Positions 37,874 to 49,842 of a DNA stretch of 64,000 nt are shown in pieces. The stretch comes from Macrotis lagotis (lineage: Eukaryota > Chordata > Mammalia > Peramelemorphia > Peramelidae), in contig NC_133658.1 of NCBI RefSeq assembly GCF_037893015.1, positions 62,105,636 through 62,169,635 on the forward strand, in the 5' to 3' direction. The notes under the pieces were generated by a model. It made no database searches. It saw nothing but the letters and a program-made list of their open reading frames with translations, and had not been told where the DNA came from. Made by a program: the position numbers and the translations under genes. Position 1 is the first letter of the stretch. Each line of letters opens with the position of its first letter.

Positions 37874-39784
37874 AGAGGTGAAAGGAAGAAGCTCCTAAGA
37901 TCATATAATTAGTAAGAGATAAAATGCTAGAATGAATTTTTTAAGGTGGATTTGGAGTCAGAAGATCTAAGTTTATATAGCTTGGCCAACATGAGATCTC
38001 TCTAATACTGTTTCCTAATCTGTAAAATTGGAATAACATTGGCAAGGCTCAAATAAGATAATGGATGTAAAGATATTTTTCAAACAGTAAAACATTACAC
38101 AAATGTAAAAGATTACCATCACAATGAATAGAAAAGTAAGGACTAAAATCCAAGTTTCTTGACTCCTGAGTCAATATTCTGTTCATCATACAGTGATGAT
38201 TCTCCTTTAAGAATGAGAAGTTTCACAAACATTCCTTCATGCAAAAAGAGCTACCCAAGCCCTCCACGGGCCATCTTAACGTTGTGTTCAATTTGTTCTT
38301 GCACACATTTTCTAAGCCTTCAATGATAATTAGATAAAACAGAATATGGTAGGGGGAAGGAGGGAAAGCAGACTGAGAAGATGATCTAAAAGAGAATCAC
38401 AATAGCCTTTTAATAATCCATTGCTCTCTAAGCAGGAGCAACCATCTGGTGCTTTTTCAATTTTTTTTCTAATAAAATTACCAAGTGGATTCGACTGACA
38501 CAGCACAGGCCACCTGGGCACCAATGCTGCTCCAGATATCCTACTCCTCCACAACCTTCCCCTCGACTCTGACCAACTGTCCTGAAACAATGCCTGGGTA
38601 GTCCACTTCTTTGAGCTGATCCAGCTTTTATGGAAATACCAGTTCAGAATAGATTTCTAGGGATCAGACAGTAATTAGTGGTTTTGCAGAGTAAGGGCGG
38701 TAGGGAAGAAGTGCTGGAAAGTTGGCACATTTTAGCAAAGGTCAAGGTGACACAGCCAATTAAAGCAATTAGGAATTTTGCTTTCTGGCATTTGTCTCCC
38801 GAACAAACTTTTTAGAGGAGACTACTGGTTCCAGAAAGCCTGAATGCTCCTCTTACCACAATTAATTACCATCTATATTCCTACTGACCCATTCTTCCTC
38901 TAGAGTTGAGAAAACACTTGAGTGGAAAAAAGGACTGAGGTTCAAATCCTGGTTTTGTACTTATACCAGCGTAACATTGGACAAATTGTTTTAAAACTCC
39001 TGGCCACAGTTTCCTGACCTATCATGATCTTTAAGATCCCTTCCAGCTCTAAATTCTATGAAACCTCACCCTGACTCCAAAATAATGTTTTTTTCTTTAT
39101 GCATATTCCAAACGAGCCAAAGAGGCTACAATGATGGCTCCATGAGAAAGGAACCTTCCCGAAGACCCTGGGGTAGAATTTAGATTTTCAGAATCAGAAG
39201 GGAAGGAAGACTGGTGCAGGGGCAACCAAGAGTCAGTGAGAGAGAGAGAGGCACTTATTCCTCACAGATTTCATAAGTTTCTGAACAGTATTGGGGTTTT
39301 TAGTTCAGAAAATCCTTAATAACCTTGTTGCCACATCCTGGAGAATGAGAGGAACCACAGTGATGAAAATGACCCACTAAGAGTCACACATTCCAGTCTG
39401 CTTCCCCAGGAGGCCAGCCCACCATAGGAACTAGGAATGGCAGGGGGCCTCCCTCTAACAAGCAACTGCAAAACCACCATTAAGTTAGAAATCTGCACAA
39501 CTCTACAATATAGATGCCTGCTGCAATATAATACCGGATCAACTGAAAAGCAACCTAAATACAGAAAACACAGGAAAAAATGTGACTCAGATTGGTACTT
39601 GAACAGAGAGCAACAATAAAAAAAAGCAGGCCTCCATCCATCAACCAATCAAAACAAGAGAGTTGAAATCTTGGTCAGTCAAAACAGGCTCCAGAGCCTG
39701 GGTCAGTTAAAAAAGGATTTGAAAATATATAGTATAGTATACAGATATTGTCCTTAACCAGGCATGTCAATCAACTAATCAAAA
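37874..39784. other. Intron stretch, possible conserved non-coding patch
   Basis: MIR-like pieces are at about 37945-38115 (+) and 38935-39065 (+). A GA run is at 39237-39250. Around 38722-38790 the sequence AAGGTCAAGGTGACA (two nuclear-receptor half sites) is followed by CAATTAAAGCAATTAG (homeodomain-type ATTA sites). I saw no gene. Confidence 0.35.
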
Positions 39785-42200
39785 AACTTTTGTATCAAGT
39801 AACTCACCATGTGTCTAGGCACTATGCTAGGCCCTAAGGATAGAAACATAAAGAATTAGACAGTCTCTACTTGCAAAGAAATTACATTTTAATGAGGGAG
39901 ATAATAATGTATATCTAAACACTAATATGTATAAAGCATGAAGTTAATAAATACAACTATATACAAAGTATTTAAATATCAGGTAGTCTGGGAGGAAGGG
40001 AGGAAGGACACTAACCACTAAAAGGGGAGACCACCTGAGCTCCTCTCAAAGGGAGAGGGATTGCAGGGGGAAGTGAAGAAGGGCTCAGATTCCAAATATA
40101 GAAGGCAGCAGTGCAAAGACAAAGCAGGTGGTCTTTCTTGTATGAGGAGCAGAAAGCTTGCCAATGTGGCTAGATCACAAATGTGGGAAGTAGAGTAATA
40201 TCCAATGAAACTGGAAAGAGGGGTTGGGGTCAGACTGTGTAGGGTTTTAAGAGCTAAACAAAGATGTCTAAAGTCGATCCTAGAGGGAATGGGAAGTCAA
40301 TGAAGTTGGTTAAGTAGTAGAGTCACACAATTCAATCTGTACTTAAGGAAAATTACTCTCACAGAAGTATAGAGGATGGACTGGATGGTAAGAGACTGGA
40401 AGCAGGGAGACCAACAAGAAGGCTGTTGTAGTAATCTAAGCAAAAAGTTATACGGGCTTAGTGTCTCTGATAAAAGACTCATTTCTAAAATAGAGAACTG
40501 AATCAAATTTATAAGCATATAAGCCATTCCACATTTGATAAATGATCAAAGGATATGAACAGGTGGTTTGTAGGTGAAGAAATTAAAGCCATCTATAGTC
40601 ATATGAAAAAATACTCCAAATCATTCTTGACTAGAGAAATGCACTTTAAAACAACTCTAAGGTACCACCTCATACCTATCAGACTGACTAAAATGACAAA
40701 AAAGAAAAGTGATAAATGTTGGGAGGGGATGTGAGAAAACTGGGACACAAATGCACTGTTGGTGAAGTTGTGAAATGATCCAATCAATCTGGAGAACATT
40801 TAGAAACTATGCTCAAAGGGCAATAAAACTGCATACGCTTTGATTCAGAAAAACCACTATTAGGTCTTTATCCCAAAGAGATAATAAAAAGAAGGAAAAA
40901 GATGTACATATACAAAAATATTTATAGCAACTTTTTTTGTAGTGGCAAAGAATTGGAAATTGAAGGGATGCCCATTAATTGAGGAATGGTTGACCATATT
41001 ATGGGATATGAATGTGAAAGAGTATTGTTCTATAAGAAATCTTGAATAGGTAGATTTCAGAAAAATCTTATATGAACTGATGCTAAGTGAAGTCAGAAGG
41101 GCCAGGAGATCATTTGTACACCTTAACAGCAACACTGTGTGATCATCAACTATGATAAAATTAGCTCTTCTCAGCAATACAGTGATCAAATGCTATCCAC
41201 ATTCAGAGAATGACTATGGAACCTGAATGGAGTCAAAGTATACTATTTTCACTTTTAAAAATTTATTGTATATTTTTCCTTTCTCATTTTTTCCTTCTTT
41301 TTTGTTCATATTTACAACATGACTGAAATGGAAATATGTTTAACATGATTATAAATGTATAAGCTATATTGGAATATTGGTTAATATGGGGAGAGGGAAG
41401 AAAAGATGTGGAACTCAAAATCTTATAAAAAATGAATGCTGAAAACTATCTTGACATGTAATTGGGGGAAATAAAATTAAAATAATAAAGCGATAAGGGT
41501 CTGAATTAAGATGGTAACTATGAAGTGGAGAATGTTGGGAAGGTAGAAATGGCAACTGATTACAAGGAGACCAGGATAATGCTGAAATTATGAACCTGAG
41601 AAACTGGATAGTGCTTTCTTTAAAAAAACAAAAATAAAAACAAAAACAAAAAATCAACTTGTATGCCATCCTTAGGGGAAATGATTTAGTAAGAATTATT
41701 AGCTTATTAGACATGCTGAGTTTAAGATATCTCTAGAATCTCTAATTTGAAATGTACAGTAGGCTGGAGCTGGATATACAGATCTAGAAATTATCTGCAA
41801 AGTTAAAATCTGATTTTTACCAGATCTGAAGTTACCAGAAATTTGAAGTAAACAGAAAGTATAGAAAAAGAAGATAATTATAATTTATAAAACCTATAAT
41901 TAGGGAATATGATGTGGAAAATGAGTTAGTTGATACAGGATGAGACAAGAAGGAAACATACCAGGATAGTGTTAGTAATGAAAATCCTGAGAGAAAAATG
42001 TATACAGGAGGAGAGGGGTAGCCAAAAGAGTCAAAAACAACAGATAGTCAAGAAAACTTAAGATTCAAAAGAGACTATCAGATTTGCCAATTAAGAAATC
42101 ACTGATAAATGGAGGGGGTGAAAACTAAACTGCAAAGAGATGTGGAAGAAGAGGATATAATGTGAAGGTATTAAGATTATTAACTGGGTTAGAGATCAAG
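39785..42200 (-). mobile_element. Old L2 LINE split by an L1
   Basis: Positions 39785-40455 and about 41490-42200 are antisense L2 ORF2. The - frame reads LLQQPSCWSPCFQSLTIQSIL then VRVIFLKYRLN and VTLLLNQLH, recognisable as the L2 RT thumb (LLTGLP...LQSILHSAARVIF...VTPLLKSLHWLP). The rightmost part corresponds to more 5' sequence. It is heavily mutated. Confidence 0.7.
40456..41490 (+). mobile_element. L1 3' end inserted into the L2
   Basis: It starts in ORF2 ('aaaagactcatttctaaaat'), with FKTTLRYHL-like and CWEGM-like zinc-knuckle remnants, then 3' UTR and 'aattgggggaaataaaatt'. It is decayed by many stops. Same family as the tail at 1-420. Confidence 0.8.
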
Positions 42201-42307
42201 AAGGCAACTTCAATCCCCTATTAACGTATAGCACAAGGACCTCATTTACCCATAGCTCACTATAGTTGTATATAGATAGATAGTTTATATTTGATTATAC
42301 TATTTTT

Positions 42308-42561
42308 TTTGTTGTTAAGTTGTTTCAGTCATGTTTGACTCTCTAGGACCCCTAGGAGTTTTCTTGGCAAAGATAATGGAGTGGTTTGACTTTTCCTTCT
42401 CCAGCTTCTTTGACAGATGAGGAAACTGAGGCAAACAGGGTTAAGTGACTTGCTCGAGATCACTAAACTGGTGAGTGTCTGAGGCCAAATTTGAAGTCCT
42501 GAAAGATGAATCTTCCTGATTCCAAGCACAGGGCTGTATCTACTGCACCACCTAGCTGTCT
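42308..42561 (-). mobile_element. Longer tRNA-derived SINE with RTE-type tail
   Basis: Antisense: 'ttgttgttaagttgtttcag', 'catgtttgactctctaggac', 'gagttttcttggcaaagata', 'gatgaggaaactgaggcaaa' and 'accacctagctgtc'. Same family as 28649-28890. Confidence 0.8.
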
Positions 42562-43974
42562 ATATTTTATACTATATATCATTTTAGATAGTTAAAGGAT
42601 ATGTGCTAAACAACTGAGCTATCATTCTTATGGACTCCAATGAATCCATATATATTAGTATATTTTGTTTATACCAAGATTTTGAAAGAAGAGCAGTAAA
42701 ATAACCATTCCATCCCTACTGCAATAGGGATGAAAGACCTTTCTTTAATACTGAAGGAAGATAAGAACTAGATCAAGGGTTCTTAATTTTTTTGATGTTA
42801 TCAATATCTTTGGCAGAATAATTTTAAATACATAAAACACAAAGGATTACAAAGAAAACATACCTGATGCCACATTTAAACTCAGGTCCTCCTGACCCCA
42901 GGACCAGTGCTCTATCCCCTATGCCACCTAGCTACCCCAAGTTATCACAATTTTAAAAATCAGTCACCCAAAGTCAAGAATGCCTGGACTAGGGCAGCTA
43001 GAATTCTCTCTGGTTCCTGGTCTTTTTCACTCTCCCCAAAGCAGGGCTAGATTCTATATTTTTCCCCCCTGCAGGGCACCATAATAGGATGCCCTCTAGA
43101 GGTGACAGTTGCACTGGCTTTGTGTTAGCACTACTCGGGGTGCCATACTTAGGCACTTACCTTAGTACTACATCATCACATTATATGGTGCTCTGAATGC
43201 AGAACCACCAGCAAAGAGTTCTCCTAAAATAATCTCTCCTGTCCTTAGGCTTTTCTTTACTACTTATCCCCTGATTGCTTATCTTCCTTTGGAGGCCAAT
43301 ACATTCTGGGGAAGTGTGATCCCCCAAATACAGACTAGTGGGAGGTCTTGTAACTTTATGTCTCCAGTCTCTTTAAGTCCCACTCCAGAGGAGACCAATC
43401 TTTGATCTCTCATTGTTTCAGTCTAGATTTCTGACTAATTTAAGGATATGACTGCTCAACAACAATTTACACTTATCAAATGGTCAGGCTCCCATCCTAC
43501 TGAGATTCCAAATTCTAAAATTTCAAACCTGAAAGGTTTGGTTATACTATTTTTTGTTGTTGTTAAGTAGTGTACAGATTTAAGCACATCCACTAAAACA
43601 GAATCAAATTGAAAGATCAGGATTAGAGTTTCTGAGAATCAATATTAGTCTTGGGTAGATTCTGAAATTTCAACTCTTTTTGAATGAAGAGGAAAATGAA
43701 AATATATGAAAATATAATCTTTAACTCCCAGGCCTCCTTTCCAATAATTACTTTTCAAAGCCTCAAAAAAGGGAAGCAATCATCTCACCAGCATCCTGCT
43801 CCTGACTGGCAAACAAAGGAAAAGTTCTTTGGGCAAAGGCTTCAAAAAGTACAACAGGATAGAATTTGAGTCACAATAGGTTTTGGAACCATCACTAGCT
43901 TTGGGGCAGCAGGCCTCTAATCAAACCCAAAGAATGAACATCCCTGAATTTAAACTGTAAAATTCAATCTTCTC
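42562..43974. other. Intron stretch, one truncated SINE
   Basis: A half-length antisense copy of the short SINE is at 42866-42937 ('gatgccacatttaaactcagg' to 'ccacctagctacccc'). The rest has no recognised feature. Confidence 0.45.
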
Positions 43975-44482
43975 TAAATTCTCTGGCACATGTAGAACAA
44001 TATGGAACTATGCCCAAAGAGCAATACAACTGATCATACCCTTTGACCAGGGTATGATAACCAATACCAGGCCTATATCCAGAAGAAATCATAAAAAAAT
44101 GGGAAAAGTTTCACATGTTCCAGAATATTCATAGGAGTTCTTTTTTGTAGTGGCAAAGAATTGGAAATTGAAGGGATGTCCATCAATTGGGGAATGGCTA
44201 AAGAAATTGTGGCATATGTATGTGATGGAACACTATTATTCTATAAGAAATCATGAGGGACAGGATTTCTGGATAGCCTAGAAAGACTTAAATGAACTGA
44301 TGCTGAGTGAGATGAGCGGAACCAGAAGAACATTGTACACCTTAACAACAACATGGGGGTGATGATCAACCTTGATGGGCTTATTCATTCCATCAATGCA
44401 ATCATCAAGGACAATTTTAGGGAATTTGTGATGGATATGTACCCAGAGAAGGATCTGTGGAGATTAAATGAAGACCAAAGTT

Positions 44483-44624
44483 GGGGGCAGCTAGGTGGCA
44501 CAGCAGATGGAGTACTGGCCCTGATGTCAAGAGGACCTGAGTTCAAATCCAACCTCAGACATTTAATAATTACTTAGCTGTGTGACCTTGGGCAAGTCAC
44601 TTAAACCCATTGCCTTGCAAAAAA
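44483..44624 (+). mobile_element. Marsupial tRNA-derived SINE inside the outer L1
   Basis: Forward copy. AAATGAAGACCAAAGTT (44466-44482) and AAATGAAGACCAAAATT (44625-44641) match at 16 of 17. Confidence 0.93.
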
Positions 44625-45115
44625 AAATGAAGACCAAAATTTATTATCTTTAATTTTTAACAGTTGTCATGTATTATGCAATTTTGCTATCTCTATGTTT
44701 TCTTTCTTCCTTTTGGAACTGATTCTTCTCTCACAAAACATTCAATTTTGATCTATGCTATCATGGTTGCAAATGTAAAGCTTATATCAGATGGCCTTCT
44801 GTTGGGGGAGGGAGGAAAATTCTAAAATTCAAAACCTTGCAAAGCAGAATCTGAGAATATGAAGAAAAAAATAAAGAATGATATGCAAAAAACAAAGTAT
44901 GGATGGTCAGACTCTAGAGAAGCATGAACAAATTGTAGAAACTGATGCTGAGCGAAGGGAGCAGAACCAAGAGGACAACATACACATTAACAACAACACT
45001 GTGAGTTGATCAACCATGAGAGATGCAACTCTTCTCAGCAGTTCAGATAGGACACCCCTGGGAGACCTGTTATAGACAATACTATCAACATTCAGAGGAA
45101 GAAAAACCAAAACAA

Positions 45116-47171
45116 CCTCAGACAGTATAAAATACTTGGGAGTCTATTTGCCAAGACAGACTCAGAATCTTTTTGAAAACAAAAATAAAACACTTCTCAC
45201 ACAAATTAAATCAGATTTAAATAACTGAGCAAATATCAACTGTTCATGGATAGGTAAAGCTAATATAATAAAAATGACAATTCTACCAAAACTAAACTAT
45301 CTGTTTAGTGCCCTACCAATCAAAATTCCAAAAAATTACTTCAATGAGTTAGAAAAAATTTTAAGTAAATTCATATGGAGAAATAAAAAGTCAAGAATTG
45401 CCAGGAGCTTAATGAAAAAAAGTGCAAAAGAAGGTGACTTAGCCCTACCTGATCTAAAATTATATTAAAAAGCATCAGTCATCAAAACTGTTTGGTATTG
45501 GCTAAGAAAAAGAGTGGTGGACCAGTGGAATAGACTAGGTGTAAAAGCAGGAGATGATTATAGTAATCTGCTGTTTGATAAACCCAAAGAGTTCAGCCAC
45601 TGGGATAAAAACTCCCTCTTTGATAAGAACTGCTGGGATAATTGGAAGCTAGTATGGAAGAGACTTAGAATATTAGACCAACACCTCACACCCTTTACCA
45701 AGATAAGATCCAAATGGTTACAGGACTTAGACATAAAAAACAATATTATAAGCAAATTAGAAGATCAAGGACTAGTTTACCTGTCAGATCTATGGAAAGG
45801 GGGGAGAACATCACCAAAAACCAATTAGATGATTTCAATTACATTAAATTAAAAAGCTTTTGCACAGATAAAAACCACTGTAACCAAGATCAAAAGAAAT
45901 GTAGTAAATTGGGAAACAATCTTAACAACCAGTATTTCTCACAAAGGACTCATTTCTAAAATATACAGAGAACTGAGTCATATTTTTAAAACAAAAAGGA
46001 ATTCCCCAATTGACAAATGGTCAAAGGATGTGCAAAGGCAATTTACAGATGAGGAGATCAAAGCAATCCCTAGCCATATGAAAAATTGCTCTAAATCATT
46101 AATTATTAGAGAAATGCAAATTAAAGCTTCTCTGAGGTACCACCTCACACCTCTCAGATTGGCCAGTATGACCAGGAAGGATAATGATCATTGTTGGAAG
46201 GGATGTGGAAATCTGGGACACTATTACACTGTTGGTGGAGCTGTGAACTCATCCAACCTTTCTGGAGAGCTATTTGGAACTACGCCCAAAGGGCAACAAA
46301 AATGTGCATACCCTTTGACTCAGCAATACCACTACTGGGTCTATAACCTGAAGAGATGAGGAAAAAGGGTAAAAACATTACTTGTGCAAAAATATTTATA
46401 GCAGCCCTGTTTGTGGTGGCAAAGAATTGGAAATCAAGTAAATGTCCTTGGGGAATAGCTTAGCAAACTGTGGTATATGTATGTCATGGAACAATATTGT
46501 TCTATTAGAAACCAGGAGGGATGGGATTTCAGGGAAGCCCGGAGGGATTTGCATGAACTGATGCTGAGTGAGATGAGCAGAACCAGAAAAACACTGTATA
46601 CCCTAACAGCAACATGGGAGAAATGATCAACCTTGAAGGACTTGCTCATTCCATCAGTGCAACAATCGGGAACAATTTTGGGCTGTCTGCAAAGGAGAGT
46701 GCCATCTGTATCCAGTTAAGGAGCTGTGGAGTTTGAACAAAGTTCAAGGACTATTCCCTTTAATTTAGGAAAAAAACAGATATCTTATTGTCTGATCTTG
46801 TTACCTCTTAGAATTCTTGTCTCTTCTCTAAGGGATATGATTTCTCTCTCATCACACCCAATTTGGATCAAGGTACAACATGGAAACAAAGTAAAGACTG
46901 ACAGATTGCTTTCTGTGGGGGGGGTGGGGGGAGGGAAGTAAGATTGGGGGGAAAATGGTAAAACTCAAATAATCTTTTTTTTTTTTAGGTTTTTTTGCAA
47001 GGCCAATGGGGTTAAGTGGCTTGCCCAAGGCCACACAGCTAGGTAATTAAGTGTGAGACCGGATTTGAACCCAGGTACTCCTGACTCCAGGGCTGGTGCT
47101 TTATCCACTATGTCACCTAGCCTCCCCTCAAATAATATCTTTAATAAAAATTAATAAAAAAAAAAGAAAAA
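45116..47171 (+). mobile_element. Young 5'-truncated L1 inside the outer L1
   Basis: ORF2 C-terminal third: KYLGVYLPRQ-like start, [43 protein letters not shown], and WYWLRKR-VVDQWNRLG split by a stop. It then continues to the CWKGCGNLGH knuckle, 3' UTR and poly(A). The flanks AAGAAAAACCAAAACAA at 45099-45115 and 47172-47188 are identical (17 of 17). Frame changes and stops make it dead. A SINE sits inside at 46974-47126. Confidence 0.93.
46974..47126 (-). mobile_element. Marsupial tRNA-derived SINE inside the young L1
   Basis: Antisense copy in the L1 3' UTR. CTCAAATAAT at 46964-46973 recurs at 47127-47136 (10 of 10). It is the innermost and youngest layer of the nest. Confidence 0.92.
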
Positions 47172-47405
47172 AAGAAAAACCAAAACAAAGAAAACCCTGT
47201 AGAATCTGAATGAACATTACATTCACATTTTTAAAATTTATTAATCTGTAAACAGGATAAAACAAGGGATAGGAAGGGAGGGTGGAAGGAAATTATGTAA
47301 CATAAATATACATATGCTTATGAATGAATGTTGAAAAACTTTCATAAAATGTAATTGGAAAAATAAAATAAAATATAAAAAATTAAAAAATAAATTCTCT
47401 GGCAC

Positions 47406-48821
47406 CTTTCTTTTAAAATATGGTAATTTTCTTTTCACAGTGCAACATTAAAACAACCCTATGCTATTTCATTTACATTAAATGCTCTGGACAACACAAC
47501 TCTTCGACTTTAAGTTTTTCTTTGGAGCCTGGAGACGACAGGACAACATAAAGGAAAAGAAAAAGCCGTGAAGAGGTTACTGAGGGTTAATTTGATCAGT
47601 GTTCAGAAGATGTTCAACATTCATATGGTTAATTTAAACATAAAGGTTATGGCTGGTCAGTGTTCCTCTTGTCGTGCTGCTACATGATCACTTCCAGACT
47701 CAATAAAACTAAGTATGTTTGAAGTCATAACAATCAGGGCTTACCCTAGTGTTTCTACTGCAAAGGCTTTAGAGAGCAAAGAAGTTATAGGAGAGGTGGC
47801 AGGAAGAGAAGGATGACCTCGTGGGGATTCCGGAAACCACGGTTAGCTCTAAGGCTGTGACTCGACCCAAGAGTTTCAAATTAAGATAGAAATGCTAGTG
47901 TGCTATCCTAGCCCAGGGGTAACAGCCCTGGGTTTTGTGTCCAGGGCCTTGGTTTGAATCTTTGGCTCTCCTATTCCACTACCTAATTGACCTTAGACAA
48001 ATTACATGACATCTCTGAAATTCAGTTCCTTTGCCATAAAATAAAGGAGACAAAGCAGATTCCTTTCAGTTCTAAAATTCCACTATCCTAAGATCATAAA
48101 AATTTACCTGAATGCTAAAAATTGTAAAAGAGAAGGGAACTATTCACATAACTGAAGGTGTTTTCATTCCTATTTAAAAGTCTGATCAGAAATGGGTTAG
48201 TTCTTAGGCAATCCTAATCTATTGATCCTTGGCTGATTATCATGCCAGACTGATCCTATATGCTTAAGCATCCTTAATGAATCCTGCTGTCCTACTGTAG
48301 TTGAAGATTTTATTTTGTTTTTGTTTTTCCAAACCAGTAAACTAAATCTGCCCTTCAGATCTTTCCAAAAAGAAACCACTGTCTCTAATCTGAGTTGAGG
48401 TGAAATGCTCAGTTGATGAGATGTCTATCACACTTATCTCTCTAGCCACCCCCAAATTCATCAACCACATTTAGTCAGCTCCAAGAAGCTGTCTCATGAA
48501 GGCTTCCTCCACTCTCATGGTATATTTTGTTGATAAGACAAATGAATGTAGAAACAGTCTAGGATCATAGAATTTAAAACTAGAGATCATCAAAATCTAC
48601 TATCTCATGAAAACTGAGGACCAGAGAAATCATTTATTTGTCTATGGTCGAAGATGTAGAAAATGGAGAGCTGTGGATAATAATCAGGTCTTCTGACCCC
48701 AAATCCAGCAACCTTTCTACTATATCATATTACCTTCTACTCAATGTTTCTTAACCATTTCTGGTGCCATGTACCCTTTGAAAATTAATAAATCCTATAT
48801 ATCCCCTTTTTGAATATTTTT
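47406..48821. other. Intron stretch, MIR pieces only
   Basis: MIR-like copies are at about 47925-48090 (+) and 48555-48735 (-). Nothing else was recognised. Confidence 0.4.
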
Positions 48822-48824
48822 AAG

Positions 48825-48973
48825 GTTTTTTTTTTTTGCAAGGCAATGGGGTTAAGTGGCTTGCCCAAGGCCACACAGCTAGGTCATTATTAAGTGTCTG
48901 AGGCCAGATTTGAACTCAGGTACTCCTGACTCCAGGGCTGGTTCTCTATCCACTGTACCAGCTAGCCAGCCCT
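48825..48973 (-). mobile_element. Marsupial tRNA-derived SINE
   Basis: Antisense copy. TGAATATTTTTAAG before it (48811-48824) and TGAATATTTTAAG after it (from about 48976) form a target duplication with one indel. Confidence 0.9.
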
Positions 48974-49159
48974 TCTGAATATTTTAAGTGCATAAAAATT
49001 ACATAAGGAAATCAATAATACTGAAAGGCAAACAGCATATTTATAGACCTTAGGTTAAGAACCTAGCTAGTTGATCCAAATGAGTAAGTGCTGTCATATT
49101 CTGGTAAACTCTGACCCAGCAATTCCAGGTTCTATGCTTAGAAGTCCCAGGTCTAATCT

Positions 49160-49202
49160 TTATTATTATTATCATTATTATTATTATTGTTGTTGTTGTT
49201 AT
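49160..49202 (+). repeat. (ATT)n/(GTT)n microsatellite
   Basis: Imperfect trinucleotide run, ATT passing into GTT. Confidence 0.9.
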
Positions 49203-49367
49203 TAAATTTTTAAAAATTATATTTATTTTATTTTTGTACAAATGATGTTTTTATACATTACTAAAATATTCTTGTTTAAGAATAAACATAATACCCCCCT
49301 CCCCCCAAAATGTAGACCCTCATGAGCAATAAAGTAAAGAGGAAAAAATAAAAATAATAACAATAAT

Positions 49368-49523
49368 AGGGGCAGCTAGGTGGCACAATGGATGGAGGAC
49401 CAGCCCTGGAATCAGGAGCACCCGAGTTCAAATCCGGCCCCAGACACCCAAAAATCACCCAGCTGTGCAACCCTGGGCAAGCCACCCCAACCCCCATCCT
49501 ACAAAAACAAACAAAAAACCCAA

Positions 49524-49577
<54 letters not shown>
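49368..49577 (+). mobile_element. Marsupial tRNA-derived SINE with (AAT)n tail
   Basis: A forward copy with many C-for-T changes in its 3' half ('cagacacccaaaaatcaccc', 'gccaccccaacccccatcc'). The A-rich tail has expanded into about 17 AAT units at 49524-49577. Confidence 0.9.
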
Positions 49578-49579
<2 letters not shown>

Positions 49580-49690
49580 CATGTGCTTCAGTCTGTGTTC
49601 CAACACTGCCAACTCTGTCGTGGGTGGATCACATTCTTTAGGATAAGTACAGGTCTAATCTTGGGAGCTAACCCAAGAATCCTATTCTTT

Positions 49691-49842
49691 TTTTTTTTTT
49701 AAGGATTTTTGCAAGGCAAATGGAGTTAAGTGGCTTGCCCAAGACCACACAGCTAGGTATTAAGTGTCTGAGACTGGATTTGAACCCAGGTACTCCTGAC
49801 TCCAAGGCAGGTGCTTTATCCACTACACCACCTAGCCACCTC
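49691..49842 (-). mobile_element. Marsupial tRNA-derived SINE
   Basis: Antisense copy. CAAGAATCCTATTCTTT (49674-49690) and CAAGAGTCCCATTCTTT (49843-49859) match at 15 of 17. Confidence 0.92.

Larger units (their letters stand above)
43990..47390 (+). mobile_element. Outer L1 insertion holding nested elements, 15-bp target duplication
   Basis: TAAATTCTCTGGCAC at 43975-43989 recurs exactly at 47391-47405, so everything between is one net insertion. It opens in the L1 ORF2 C-terminus (43990) and reaches a first poly(A)-like 3' end near 44898. It then shows a second L1 3' region at 44899-45115 that resumes at 47189-47390. Inserted into it are the SINE at 44483-44624 and the younger L1 at 45116-47171. 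Confidence 0.85.
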
